NCBI GenBank assembly: GCA_029009095.1
Contig: JAQXJT010000021.1
Coordinates: forward strand, 1 to 32,888
DNA length: 32,888 bases
DNA from: a bacterium
GTDB taxonomy: Bacteria; Bacillota; Clostridia; Oscillospirales; Oscillospiraceae
Direction of reading: 5' to 3'
A model generated the notes under the pieces. That model searched no databases and had not been told where the DNA came from. It saw only the letters and a list, made by a program, of their open reading frames with translations. Position 1 is the first letter of the stretch. Every line of letters begins with the position of its first letter. Below are positions 16,446-23,555 of the stretch, in pieces. A program made the translations under genes and the position numbers.

Positions 16446-16927
16446 CTCTCCTCCAGCTCCCGCACCCGCTCCGTGAGTTCCTCCACCTGCCGCCGCAGCT
16501 GATCCAGCTCCGTCTCCTGCCGCCGCTGTGCGGCGAACTGCTCGGAGATGTAGCGGCGCAGGGAGGTCAGGCAGCGGCTCACCGCCTGCTGGAAAGCCGT
16601 CACATCCTGGGTGATGGGATCTACGCAAAAGCGGATGAGCTTGCGCACCACGCGCTTGAAAAACACCTTGACCTTCCCCCCGGGGATGTCCCGGTAATAG
16701 GGCACCGGCCAGGTCTCCCCGGCACGGATGGCGTTTTTATCAAACTCCTCCTGATCGAAGTGGCCCGTGCCGCTCTCCTCGGCGGAGGCCGCCGCGTCCA
16801 CGGGGATATCCTCAAAGCGGATCCTCGCCCAACCCTCCTCGCTATCGGGGAGGGAGGCGCGGATGTCCTCCATGATCTTTTCCATATCCATGTTCTCCAT
16901 GGCAAATTCCAGCCTTTCCCCGTCCAT
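16442..16927 (-). CDS. Coiled-coil protein of the glycan operon, copy 1
   Basis: 161 residues, first gene of the export-glycan operon. An acidic N-terminal half (MEKIMEDIRASLPDSEEG onward) precedes a basic amphipathic block FFKRVVRKLIRFCVDPI and a C-terminal coiled coil (ETELDQLRRQVEELTERV). The order matches the smaller paralogue at 12740-13090. There is no signal peptide, transmembrane helix or catalytic motif. WbdD in Gram-negative O9 glycan synthesis uses a coiled coil to measure chain length; a comparable ruler or scaffold role is inference from layout only. GGGAGG lies 12 nt before the ATG at 16927; an internal ATG at about 16899 is possible. Confidence 0.75.
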   Translation of the reverse strand: MDGERLEFAMENMDMEKIMEDIRASLPDSEEGWARIRFEDIPVDAAASAEESGTGHFDQEEFDKNAIRAGETWPVPYYRDIPGGKVKVFFKRVVRKLIRFCVDPITQDVTAFQQAVSRCLTSLRRYISEQFAAQRRQETELDQLRRQVEELTERVRELEER

Positions 16928-16983
16928 CCCCGAAGGCGTCCTCCCGGGAGACGGGCAGTAATGGGGGTTCTGTATGGTTTACC

Positions 16984-17012
16984 ATAATACACCAGGCAGG
17001 CGGGAAAATCAA
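16984..17012 (-). promoter_or_regulatory. Sigma-A promoter of the eight-gene polysaccharide operon
   Basis: On the minus strand TTGATT (17007-17012), a 17-bp spacer and TATTAT (16984-16989) lie about 55 bp before the first gene. The promoter diverges from the LRR-gene promoter 50 bp away. Confidence 0.8.
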
Positions 17013-17062
17013 CCCTGTGCCTTCCCCGAAAGATACCTCGCCGGTCTTTGCCCCGCAATAAA

Positions 17063-17091
17063 TTGACTTTACCCCGGCGCCGGGGTATAAT
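17063..17091 (+). promoter_or_regulatory. Near-consensus sigma-A promoter of the LRR gene
   Basis: TTGACT (17063-17068), a 17-bp spacer and perfect TATAAT (17086-17091). Nearly the whole spacer is a perfect palindrome, listed separately. Confidence 0.88.
17071..17086. promoter_or_regulatory. Perfect 16-bp palindrome in a promoter spacer, candidate operator
   Basis: ACCCCGGCGCCGGGGT equals its own reverse complement and fills the gap between the -35 and -10 boxes of the LRR-gene promoter. A dimeric repressor bound there would block RNA polymerase. Binding is inferred; only the symmetry is seen. Confidence 0.5.
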
Positions 17092-17134
17092 AAACGCATC
17101 CGAGTCTTCCTTCGCTCCGAAGAAAGGAGAGTCC

Positions 17135-18721
17135 ATGAAACTGAAACTGACTGCCAAAACGGAACGGATCCTCTACATCGCGGCCGGCGCCCTGACGCTG
17201 GTGCTCATCGCCGTGCTGCTCATACTCCTGCGCTCCACCGCCTCCTCCCGGGAGGAAGCCGCCCCCACCCCGGAGGCGACCGCCACGACCCAGCCCCTGC
17301 CCGAGGGCACCATCGTCATCGGCGGCCGCTCCACCACGGCGGACACGGATACCTTCTACCTCAACGGCGTGACCCTCTCCGACGCCGAGCTCTCCCAGAT
17401 CGCCTCGCTGAGCAATCTGCGCACCCTCTCGCTGACCAAATGTTCGCTGCGGGATGTGGGCTTCCTCCGCTCCCTGCCGGAACTGACCACCCTCTACCTC
17501 TCGGACAACGACATCTACGACATCACCCCCATCTCCTCCCTGACCGGGCTGCGCACCCTCTATCTGGACCGGAACCCGGTGACGGACCTCTCCTCCCTCA
17601 CCGCCCTCTCCTCTCTCAAGACCCTCTCGCTCAAGGGGGTGAACGTGGGCGCGGGCGATCTGCAGGCGCTGCGCGCCGCCCTCGTCGGGTGCAGCATCTT
17701 TGACGACGGGGCCGTGGACGCCGTGCGCACCCTCTCGCTGGGCGGGCTGACCTTCACCGTGGAGGACACCAGTCTCGATCTCAGCGGCCGGGGCATCTCC
17801 GACATCAGCAAGCTCGCCGAGTGCAAAAAGCTGGAGGTGCTCAATCTGGCCGGGAACCCCCTCTCCGGGCTGGGCGTGCTGCCCGAGTTGAGCCAGCTGC
17901 GGCAGCTCGATCTCTCCAACACCACCCTCCAGGACAGCGCCCTCCATGTTCTCATGGGTATGCGCCAGCTCCAGTGGCTGGACATCCGGGGCAACGGGGA
18001 CATCACCGCCGAGGCCCTGGAACAGCTGAAAGCCGCTCTGGGCGGGTGCGAGATCCTCCACGACGAGGTGTTCTCCCGCATCAAGCTGGGCGAGCACAGC
18101 TTCATGAGCAATGTCACGGAGCTGCTGCTGCCCCAGTCCGACCTCAGCACCCTCAACGGGCTGGAGAAGTGTGAGAAGCTGGAGAATGCGGATTTCTCCG
18201 ACAACCGCATCGTCTCCCTCCGCCCGCTGCGCAACAGCGTGCATCTGCGCACCCTCAATCTGGAGAAAAACCGCATCACCACGCCCGTGGGGCTCTTCCC
18301 TCTCAGCGAGCTGGAGTGGTTGGATCTCAGCGACAACTATATCAGCGACATCACCGCCCTCTCCGGCTGCACCTCCCTGCGCTGGCTGGATCTGAGCCGC
18401 AACCAGCTCACCTATATCTCCCATCTGGCCCTCTGCACCCAGCTCCAGTGGCTGGATCTCCGGGAGAACCCCATGGTGACGCGGGAGATGGTGGACTACC
18501 TGCGGAAATATCTCCCCAACTGCGAGATCCTCACCGATCTCCCCGAGGAGACCCCGGTGCCCACGCCCTCCACCGATCCCCTGCCCCCGCCGGGGAACGA
18601 GCAACTGCCCACGACCCCCGACGCAACGCCCCTGCCCGAGTCCACGCCTGTCCCCGAGCCCACGCCGGAACCCACCCCCGTGGTGGCCGAGGGCGGCGAT
18701 GGCACCATCCCGCTTTTTTGA
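17135..18721 (+). CDS. Membrane-anchored leucine-rich-repeat surface protein
   Basis: 528 residues. A single N-terminal transmembrane helix (about 13-35: ILYIAAGALTLVLIAVLLIL) anchors an external domain. After a Pro/Thr linker come 22-residue LRRs of the SDS22/internalin type (for example LSNLRTLSLTKCSLRDVGFL). The LRR array falls into three blocks, each closed by a related cap with a Cys: AALVGCSIFDDG (~182), AALGGCEILHDE (~301) and YLPNCEILTDL (~458). The C-terminal tail is Pro-rich (PVPEPTPEPTPVV) with no sortase signal. AAGGAG precedes the ATG at 17135. It probably binds a protein or glycan ligand at the cell surface; the ligand is unknown. It shares a divergent control region with the glycan operon. 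Confidence 0.88.
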   Translation: MKLKLTAKTERILYIAAGALTLVLIAVLLILLRSTASSREEAAPTPEATATTQPLPEGTIVIGGRSTTADTDTFYLNGVTLSDAELSQIASLSNLRTLSLTKCSLRDVGFLRSLPELTTLYLSDNDIYDITPISSLTGLRTLYLDRNPVTDLSSLTALSSLKTLSLKGVNVGAGDLQALRAALVGCSIFDDGAVDAVRTLSLGGLTFTVEDTSLDLSGRGISDISKLAECKKLEVLNLAGNPLSGLGVLPELSQLRQLDLSNTTLQDSALHVLMGMRQLQWLDIRGNGDITAEALEQLKAALGGCEILHDEVFSRIKLGEHSFMSNVTELLLPQSDLSTLNGLEKCEKLENADFSDNRIVSLRPLRNSVHLRTLNLEKNRITTPVGLFPLSELEWLDLSDNYISDITALSGCTSLRWLDLSRNQLTYISHLALCTQLQWLDLRENPMVTREMVDYLRKYLPNCEILTDLPEETPVPTPSTDPLPPPGNEQLPTTPDATPLPESTPVPEPTPEPTPVVAEGGDGTIPLF

Positions 18722-18743
18722 GAGCGACCCCGTTTAGAATGTG

Positions 18744-18793
18744 AAATAACCGCCGATACTATGTACAAAACATGGTAAAGGCGGTTATTTTTT
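18744..18793 (+). terminator. Hairpin with T-run between the LRR gene and spoIIR
   Basis: An 11-bp stem (18744-18754 with 18780-18790) with a 25-nt loop that can form a small inner hairpin, followed by TTTTTT (18788-18793). The ATG of spoIIR begins at 18795, directly after the T-run, so the element spans that gene's leader. Confidence 0.7.
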
Positions 18794-18794
18794 C

Positions 18795-19388
18795 ATGAAT
18801 TCCAAACGCTTATTGGCAAACTGCACGCTCCTCTCCCTCTCCTCCCTGCTGCTTCTGGCCACCTGGGCCCAGTCCCGGCAGGAGGCCCTCTCGGGAAAGC
18901 TCATCCGCCTGCATGTGCTGGCGGAGTCGGACAGCGAGGAGGATCAGGCCAAAAAGCTCTGCGCCCGGGACGCGGTGCTCGCCCTGCTGACCCCGGAGCT
19001 GGAGGGTGTGAAGAGCCGGGAGGAGGCGGAAACGGTCATCCGCCGTCTCACCCCCGCCATCAGCCTGGCGGCTGAAAAGGCCGCCGGGACTCAGGCCGCC
19101 GTGCAGCTCTCCCGGGAATACTATCCCACACGCCGCTACGGGACTTTTTCCCTCCCCGCCGGGCAGTATTTCTCCCTGCGCGTCACGCTGGGACAGGGGC
19201 TGGGGCACAACTGGTGGTGCGTGGTCTACCCGCCCCTGTGCGCCCAGTCCGCCCAGGAAAGTCTCGCCGGGGCGGCCATCCTCTCCGAGGAGGACGCCCG
19301 GCTCCTTGCAGAGGACGGGGAGAGCTATGTCTTCCGCTTCCGGCTGCTGGAGCTTTGGGGAGAGCTGCGGGAAAAGCTGGAGGGCTAA
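18795..19388 (+). CDS. spoIIR: Stage II sporulation protein R
   Basis: A 197-residue forespore-secreted signalling protein. In Bacillus SpoIIR is made under sigma-F, crosses into the intermembrane space and triggers SpoIIGA to process pro-sigma-E in the mother cell. The N-terminal hydrophobic segment (LLSLSSLLLLATWAQ) acts as export signal. Diagnostic blocks are GKLIRLHVLAESDSEEDQ, LSREYYPTRRYGTFSLPAG and GLGHNWWCVVYPPLC. The ribosome site is poor (AAAGG about 13 nt upstream, inside the hairpin arm). I see no convincing sigma-F promoter; GGTAAAG at 18774 is a weak candidate -10. This gene is the best evidence that the host forms spores. Confidence 0.95.
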   Translation: MNSKRLLANCTLLSLSSLLLLATWAQSRQEALSGKLIRLHVLAESDSEEDQAKKLCARDAVLALLTPELEGVKSREEAETVIRRLTPAISLAAEKAAGTQAAVQLSREYYPTRRYGTFSLPAGQYFSLRVTLGQGLGHNWWCVVYPPLCAQSAQESLAGAAILSEEDARLLAEDGESYVFRFRLLELWGELREKLEG

Positions 19389-19390
19389 AG

Positions 19391-19422
19391 AAAAACACGA
19401 AGGCCGAAGCCTTCGTGTTTTT
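19391..19422. terminator. Terminator after spoIIR
   Basis: A perfect 14-bp stem (19391-19404 with 19409-19422) with CGAA loop, A-rich left arm and T-rich right arm. It can end both spoIIR and the convergent methyltransferase-like operon. Confidence 0.9.
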
Positions 19423-19438
19423 CCTGAGAGAAAAGAGC

Positions 19439-20524
19439 TTACTGCTCGTTGAAAGCCTCACGGCTGTAGCGATAGACCGCGTTGGTGAAGCGGGGATCGG
19501 CACGGAACGCAAACAGAACGATGGGCTTCTGCTTGTTGGCATACTTGGCGACGAACTCGCGGGCCAGCTTGTCCACTTCCTCGTCGCTGGTCTCTTCCGT
19601 CACCACGGGGGGCGCCACGGAGAAGACCATCTTGTCGCCGTACTTATCAATGAGCATATCCACGTCGTTCATGGCCTGGGGGAACCAGATGTCCACGCCG
19701 GCCTCGACCATGCACTCGGCCAGAGGCTCGTTCTTGCCGCAGGAGTGCTGCTCGAACCACAGCCCCTTGGAGTGGCAGAAGTCCGCCATGCGCTTGATGT
19801 AGGGCATCACCATCTCCCGGCAGGTGGCCACGGAGAAGAAGGGAGCACGCTGGGAGCCCCAGTCGTCGTGCATGCACACGCCGTCGATGTTGACGCACTC
19901 CATGTACTTGGTGATCATAGCCTCGTACAGGTCGCAGAGCTTGGAGAACAGAGCGTGGATGGCGTCCTTCTGATCCTCGTCAATGATGGCCATAGCGGCG
20001 CCCTCGAAGTCCATGAAGGAGATGAGGCGCTCAAAGAAGCCGTTCTGGAAGGTCACATGGAAGGCGCGCTCAGTGGCGTTCAGGGGCGCGTTCAGCTCCT
20101 TGCAGGCCGCCCAGTCCATGGCCTCCACATCCGGGAACTGGATGACGTTGGGCCAGTCGTTCACATCTTCCAGCGCGGGCTTGCCGGGCTTGACCATGGA
20201 GCCGCCCACCAGAGGGACGAACACCCACTCGATGCCGAACATATCGGGGCCGCCCTTCTCCTCCAGAGCCAGAGGAGCGCCGCAGTCGATGACCTCGGCG
20301 CGGGCGATGTGATCCTTGTTCACGCGGGACTCGAGGCCCATGAAGTCGGTGAAGCCGGGGATCCACATCTGTTCGCCGTCGCGGGCGAGCATATGGTTGA
20401 TGTTCTCGCGGGGAGTGATGGGGGTCTTGAGCTTGGGAGCGGGACCGCCGAAGGACATGGAAGTAGTTCCGACATGGAAGCCGTCGGCTACCAGTTCATC
20501 GGGAGAAAACGGGACGTTAGCCAT
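19439..20524 (-). CDS. Uroporphyrinogen decarboxylase/corrinoid methyltransferase family protein, paralogue 3
   Basis: 361 residues, TIM-barrel URO-D superfamily (PF01208), the group that includes MtaA/MtbA and CmuA methyl-carrier methyltransferases. Conserved with its two neighbours are MFGIEWVFVPLVGGSMVKPG, the FMDFEGAAMAIIDED block, HDDWGSQRAPFF and HSCG, whose His and Cys fit the zinc-type H-x-C motif of the methyltransferase branch. The N-terminal Arg signature of true HemE is absent. The start at 20524 is preferred over 20533 because AGGAG would abut the latter. This copy is the most diverged of the three (N-terminus SPDELVADGFHVGTTSM differs). Methyl donor and acceptor are unknown; no corrinoid protein gene is seen nearby. 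Confidence 0.82.
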   Translation of the reverse strand: MANVPFSPDELVADGFHVGTTSMSFGGPAPKLKTPITPRENINHMLARDGEQMWIPGFTDFMGLESRVNKDHIARAEVIDCGAPLALEEKGGPDMFGIEWVFVPLVGGSMVKPGKPALEDVNDWPNVIQFPDVEAMDWAACKELNAPLNATERAFHVTFQNGFFERLISFMDFEGAAMAIIDEDQKDAIHALFSKLCDLYEAMITKYMECVNIDGVCMHDDWGSQRAPFFSVATCREMVMPYIKRMADFCHSKGLWFEQHSCGKNEPLAECMVEAGVDIWFPQAMNDVDMLIDKYGDKMVFSVAPPVVTEETSDEEVDKLAREFVAKYANKQKPIVLFAFRADPRFTNAVYRYSREAFNEQ

Positions 20525-20578
20525 AGTTGTCATCTCCTATTCTTTCATTCTTTTCGCGGCATGGACGCCGCATTAGCA

Positions 20579-20604
20579 CAAAGAGCCCCTTTCGGGGCTC
20601 TTTG
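20579..20604. other. Intergenic hairpin in the URO-D gene cluster
   Basis: A perfect 11-bp stem (20579-20589 with 20594-20604) with 4-nt loop lies between paralogues 2 and 3. The T-stretch after it on the minus strand is short (CTCTTTG), so it may terminate weakly or stabilise the upstream message. Confidence 0.6.
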
Positions 20605-20616
20605 CAGATGAGAAAA

Positions 20617-21702
20617 TTACTTGCTGTAGGCGATGCGGGACTGCTTGTAGAGCTCCTCGCGGAAAGCGGGGGTCATCTCAGCGCGGTTGTTGTAGTTGGA
20701 CCAGGTGGCGCGGAAGCCGGGCTTGCAGAAGCGCTCGGCGAACTTGCGGGCGCACTCGCGCTGCTCTTCCTCGGTGGCGGTGGCGGGGTCGAAGTGGAAG
20801 GGGTTCACAACGCCGATGGCGATCTTGTCGCCGTACTTGTCGAACAGAGCGACGGTGTCGTTCATGGGCATGGGAGTCCAGCTGTCGAAGCCGGCCTCCA
20901 CAAAGATGTTGGCCCGATCCTCGATGTGGCCGCAGGAGTGCAGGTCGCAGATCCAGCCCTTGGAGTGGACATGGTCGACGAAGCGCTTCATCTCGGGCAG
21001 GAAGATCTCGCGGGCAACAGCCTCGGAGAAGAAGGGCGCGCCCTGGGAGCCCCAGTCGTCATGCACGCAGACGCTGTCGAGCTCGGGATAGTGCTCGGCG
21101 CACTTGTCGATGAGGCGGAGGTACAGGTCGGTGGTGGCGTGCACCAGCTCCTTGACGGCGTCCACCTGATCCTCGTCGATGACGGCCATGGCGGCGCCCT
21201 CGAAGTCCATGAAGGAGATCAGACGCTCGAACCAGCAGCCGTTCAGGAACCAGATCACGTTGCAGCAGTCGCTGTTCAGGTAGGGCTTGGCGACCTCATG
21301 GCTGCCTTCCCAATCCCAGGAGTCGATGTCGGGGAACTTGATGACTTCCTTCCAGTCGTTCACATCGTCGAGGGTGGGGCTGCCGGGCTTGACCATGGAG
21401 CCGTTGACCTGGGGAACGAACACCCAGTCGATGCCGAACATATCCTTGCCGCCGTAGGTGGCAGGATCAACAGGGGTGCCCTGGATCACGAAGCCACGGG
21501 CCACGTTGTCGGGCCACATCTCGGGGCAGAACAGACGGGTCTCGCCGCCCAGGGGCAGCCACACGGGCTCATGCTTCAGGAACATGCTCTTGTAGGCCTC
21601 TCTGGGGGTGACGGGGGTGTTGTAAACGGGGGTGACAGCGCCGCCGAGGCCGGGGATCTCGGCAACGACTTCGAGTTCTTTCTCGTCGAAGGGAATAGGC
21701 AT
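20617..21702 (-). CDS. Uroporphyrinogen decarboxylase/corrinoid methyltransferase family protein, paralogue 2
   Basis: 361 residues, URO-D superfamily TIM barrel. It begins MPIPFDEKELEVVAE, almost the same as paralogue 1, and shares MFGIDWVFVPQVNGSMVKPG, the NGCWFERLISFMDFEGAAM block, VHDDWGSQGAPFFSEAVA, DLHSCGHIEDRANIFVEAG (possible metal-site His and Cys), TATEEEQRECARKFAERFC and the tail EELYKQSRIAYS. AAGGAGAG precedes the ATG. Same operon as paralogue 1, 46 bp downstream of its stop. By family, a cytosolic methyl transfer enzyme, perhaps acting on a methylated substrate or methyl-corrinoid; a HemE role is unlikely. Confidence 0.85.
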   Translation of the reverse strand: MPIPFDEKELEVVAEIPGLGGAVTPVYNTPVTPREAYKSMFLKHEPVWLPLGGETRLFCPEMWPDNVARGFVIQGTPVDPATYGGKDMFGIDWVFVPQVNGSMVKPGSPTLDDVNDWKEVIKFPDIDSWDWEGSHEVAKPYLNSDCCNVIWFLNGCWFERLISFMDFEGAAMAVIDEDQVDAVKELVHATTDLYLRLIDKCAEHYPELDSVCVHDDWGSQGAPFFSEAVAREIFLPEMKRFVDHVHSKGWICDLHSCGHIEDRANIFVEAGFDSWTPMPMNDTVALFDKYGDKIAIGVVNPFHFDPATATEEEQRECARKFAERFCKPGFRATWSNYNNRAEMTPAFREELYKQSRIAYSK

Positions 21703-21748
21703 TGTTTTCTCTCCTTAAGTAAAATATTTAAGTTTCAGCTCTCGCTGA

Positions 21749-22831
21749 TCACTCACTGTAGGCAATGCGGGACTGCTTGTAAAGCTCCTCCAGGAACACC
21801 CGGGAGTTGGGGCCCCCGTACATAGACAGGGACACCATGGTGCCCTTCTTGCAGAAGCGCTCCACGAACTTGCGCGCGCACTCGCGCTGCTCCTCCTCGG
21901 TGGCGGTGGCGGCGTCGTAGGTGAAGGGGTTCACCACGCCGATGCAGATTCTGTCGCCGTACTTGTCGTAGAGAGCGACGGTGTCGTTCATGGCCATGGG
22001 GGTCCAGCAGTCGAAGCCGGCCTCCACAAAGATGTCGGCCCGATCCTCAATGTGGCCGCAGGAGTGCAGCTCGCACCACATACCCTTGGCGTGGACATGC
22101 TCCACAAAGCGCTTCATCTCGGGCAGGAAGATATCCCGGGCCGCCTTGTCGGAGAAGAACGGCGCGCCCTGAGAGCCCCAGTCGTCGTGGATGCACACGC
22201 CGTGGAGGGGGCTGTAATACTCCGCGCACTTGTCCACGATCTTCATGAACAGATCCGTGGTGGCGTGGATCATTTCCTTGACGGCGGGGATCTGCTCCTC
22301 GTCCACCAGCGCCATGGCGGCGCCTTCAAAGTCGAACCAGGAGATCATGCGCTCGAACCAGCAGCCGTTGAGCAGCATGGTGGTGTTGGCCTTGTCGTTG
22401 GCCAGCAGAGCCGCGTTCTTTTTGGCGCTGCCCTCCCAGTCCCAGGAGTCCACATCGGGGAACTTGAGGACTTTTTTCCAGTCGTTGGCATCCTCCAGAA
22501 TGGGGTTGCCGGGCTTGACCATGGAGCCGCCGGCGGTGGGCACATAGACCCACTCCACCCCGAAGATGTCGGGGCCGCCGCCCTTGCCGGCGTTGTCGAA
22601 GGGCTCGCTCTCAAACACGAAGGCACGGGCCACATTGTCGAGGTTGATGGCGGGGCAGAGCATGTTGCTCTCGGTTCCCAGAGGGACCCAGATGGGATTG
22701 TGATCCCGGTACAGGGACACCAGACTCTCGGCGCGGGACACGGGGAAGTTGTAGACCGGGTTGGGGGGGCCGAAGAACGAGGGCTCCTCGCCCACTACTT
22801 GCAGTTCTCTCTCGTCAAAGGGAATCGCCAT
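21749..22831 (-). CDS. Uroporphyrinogen decarboxylase/corrinoid methyltransferase family protein, paralogue 1
   Basis: 360 residues, first of three tandem URO-D superfamily genes. It begins MAIPFDERELQVVGEEPSFF and has IFGVEWVYVPTAGGSMVKPG, MLLNGCWFERMISWFDFEG, HDDWGSQGAPFFSDKAA, ELHSCGHIEDRADIFVEAG and the same EELYKQSRIAYS tail as paralogue 2. The start at 22831 has AGGAGG 8 nt upstream; a longer open frame upstream has no ribosome site. A strong promoter and an inverted repeat sit in the 286-bp gap upstream. The cobamide operon lies close by, which fits a corrinoid-linked role, but this is context only. Confidence 0.85.
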   Translation of the reverse strand: MAIPFDERELQVVGEEPSFFGPPNPVYNFPVSRAESLVSLYRDHNPIWVPLGTESNMLCPAINLDNVARAFVFESEPFDNAGKGGGPDIFGVEWVYVPTAGGSMVKPGNPILEDANDWKKVLKFPDVDSWDWEGSAKKNAALLANDKANTTMLLNGCWFERMISWFDFEGAAMALVDEEQIPAVKEMIHATTDLFMKIVDKCAEYYSPLHGVCIHDDWGSQGAPFFSDKAARDIFLPEMKRFVEHVHAKGMWCELHSCGHIEDRADIFVEAGFDCWTPMAMNDTVALYDKYGDRICIGVVNPFTYDAATATEEEQRECARKFVERFCKKGTMVSLSMYGGPNSRVFLEELYKQSRIAYSE

Positions 22832-22926
22832 GGTTGTTTCCTCCTTTTCATCACACGCGCAGGATGTGCACCGCAACAATCCGCACGAAAAAATGCAGGG
22901 AAATCGCGCCATTGCTCACATGGTAA

Positions 22927-22955
22927 ATAATAAGCCAAATGAAGGCAATATGCAA
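22927..22955 (-). promoter_or_regulatory. Sigma-A promoter of the URO-D gene cluster
   Basis: On the minus strand TTGCAT (22950-22955), a 17-bp spacer and TATTAT (22927-22932). The expected 5' leader is about 90 nt. Confidence 0.78.
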
Positions 22956-22964
22956 GTCTGAAAT

Positions 22965-22995
22965 GTGTCGATTGTGTTCCCAGCCGGTTCGACAC
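22965..22995. promoter_or_regulatory. Inverted repeat upstream of the URO-D promoter, candidate activator site
   Basis: GTGTCGA (22965-22971) and TCGACAC (22989-22995) form a 7-bp inverted repeat with a 17-bp spacer, ending 10 bp upstream of the -35 box. The position suits an activator or sensor-regulator; no regulator gene is adjacent. Confidence 0.5.
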
Positions 22996-23058
22996 TTTGT
23001 AGAATTCCCTTTTTCCGTCCTTCAGCGGGGAAAAGTTTTTTCTCCCTTCGTCCCGCCC

Positions 23059-23086
23059 TTTACTTTTTCTCCCCATATGGTATAAT
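23059..23086 (+). promoter_or_regulatory. Promoter of the DUF1508 gene
   Basis: TTTACT (23059-23064), a 16-bp spacer and TATAAT (23081-23086). A second TATAAT at 23094-23099 gives an alternative start; AGGGGGA then precedes the gene. Confidence 0.7.
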
Positions 23087-23117
23087 ATCCCCATATAATG
23101 TTAAGGGGGACCGCGAT

Positions 23118-23486
23118 ATGGGCAAATATCTTGTTAAAACCGTCAAAACCGGCTTCACTTTCAATGTGATCGCCGGCAACGGACAGGTCATCGGCGTCAG
23201 TGAGGTCTATACCACCAAGGCCTCCTGCCTCAACGGTATCGACAGTGTGAAGCGCAACGCTCCCGTGGCCGGGCTGGAGGATCAGACCGTGGAGGGTTTT
23301 GAGGGCGTCAAATGCCCCAAGTTTGAGATCTACAACGACAAGGCCGGGGAGTTCCGTTTCCGGCTGAAGGCCCGCAACGGAGAGATCATCCTCGCCAGCG
23401 AGGGCTACACCCGCAAAGATGGCTGTCTGGGCGGCGTGGAGAGCGTCCGCAAAAACAGCGACTCCCCCATCGTGGAGGAAGAGTGA
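23118..23486 (+). CDS. DUF1508 (YegP-like) tandem-repeat protein
   Basis: 122 residues, two copies of the DUF1508/UPF0339 motif. Repeat one contains FTFNVIAGNGQVIGVSEVY and then CLNGIDSVKRNAP; repeat two contains FRFRLKARNGEIILASEGY and CLGGVESVRKNS. The family forms a small beta-sheet-plus-helix domain of unknown function that often occurs as tandem pairs. No signal peptide or membrane segment. The gene has its own promoter and a strong terminator, so it is monocistronic. No function can be assigned from context. Confidence 0.9.
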   Translation: MGKYLVKTVKTGFTFNVIAGNGQVIGVSEVYTTKASCLNGIDSVKRNAPVAGLEDQTVEGFEGVKCPKFEIYNDKAGEFRFRLKARNGEIILASEGYTRKDGCLGGVESVRKNSDSPIVEEE

Positions 23487-23506
23487 TCCTCCCGGGAACA
23501 TACACA

Positions 23507-23540
23507 GCCGCCGCCCCGAGTGGGGCGGCGGCCTTTTTTT
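23507..23540 (+). terminator. Terminator of the DUF1508 gene
   Basis: An 11-bp GC stem (23507-23517 with 23522-23532), GAGT loop and seven Ts. Confidence 0.93.
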
Positions 23541-23555
23541 CTTATTGTCCGGGGA

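Noticed and set aside
14595-16502. 635-codon open frame on the plus strand opposite the double glycosyltransferase
   Set aside because: A shadow of the real gene: no family motifs, Arg/His/Gly-rich, no ribosome site.
19439-22831. Three HemE (uroporphyrinogen decarboxylase) genes for haem synthesis
   Set aside because: The HemE N-terminal Arg signature is missing, and the HSCG motif fits the methyltransferase branch of the superfamily.
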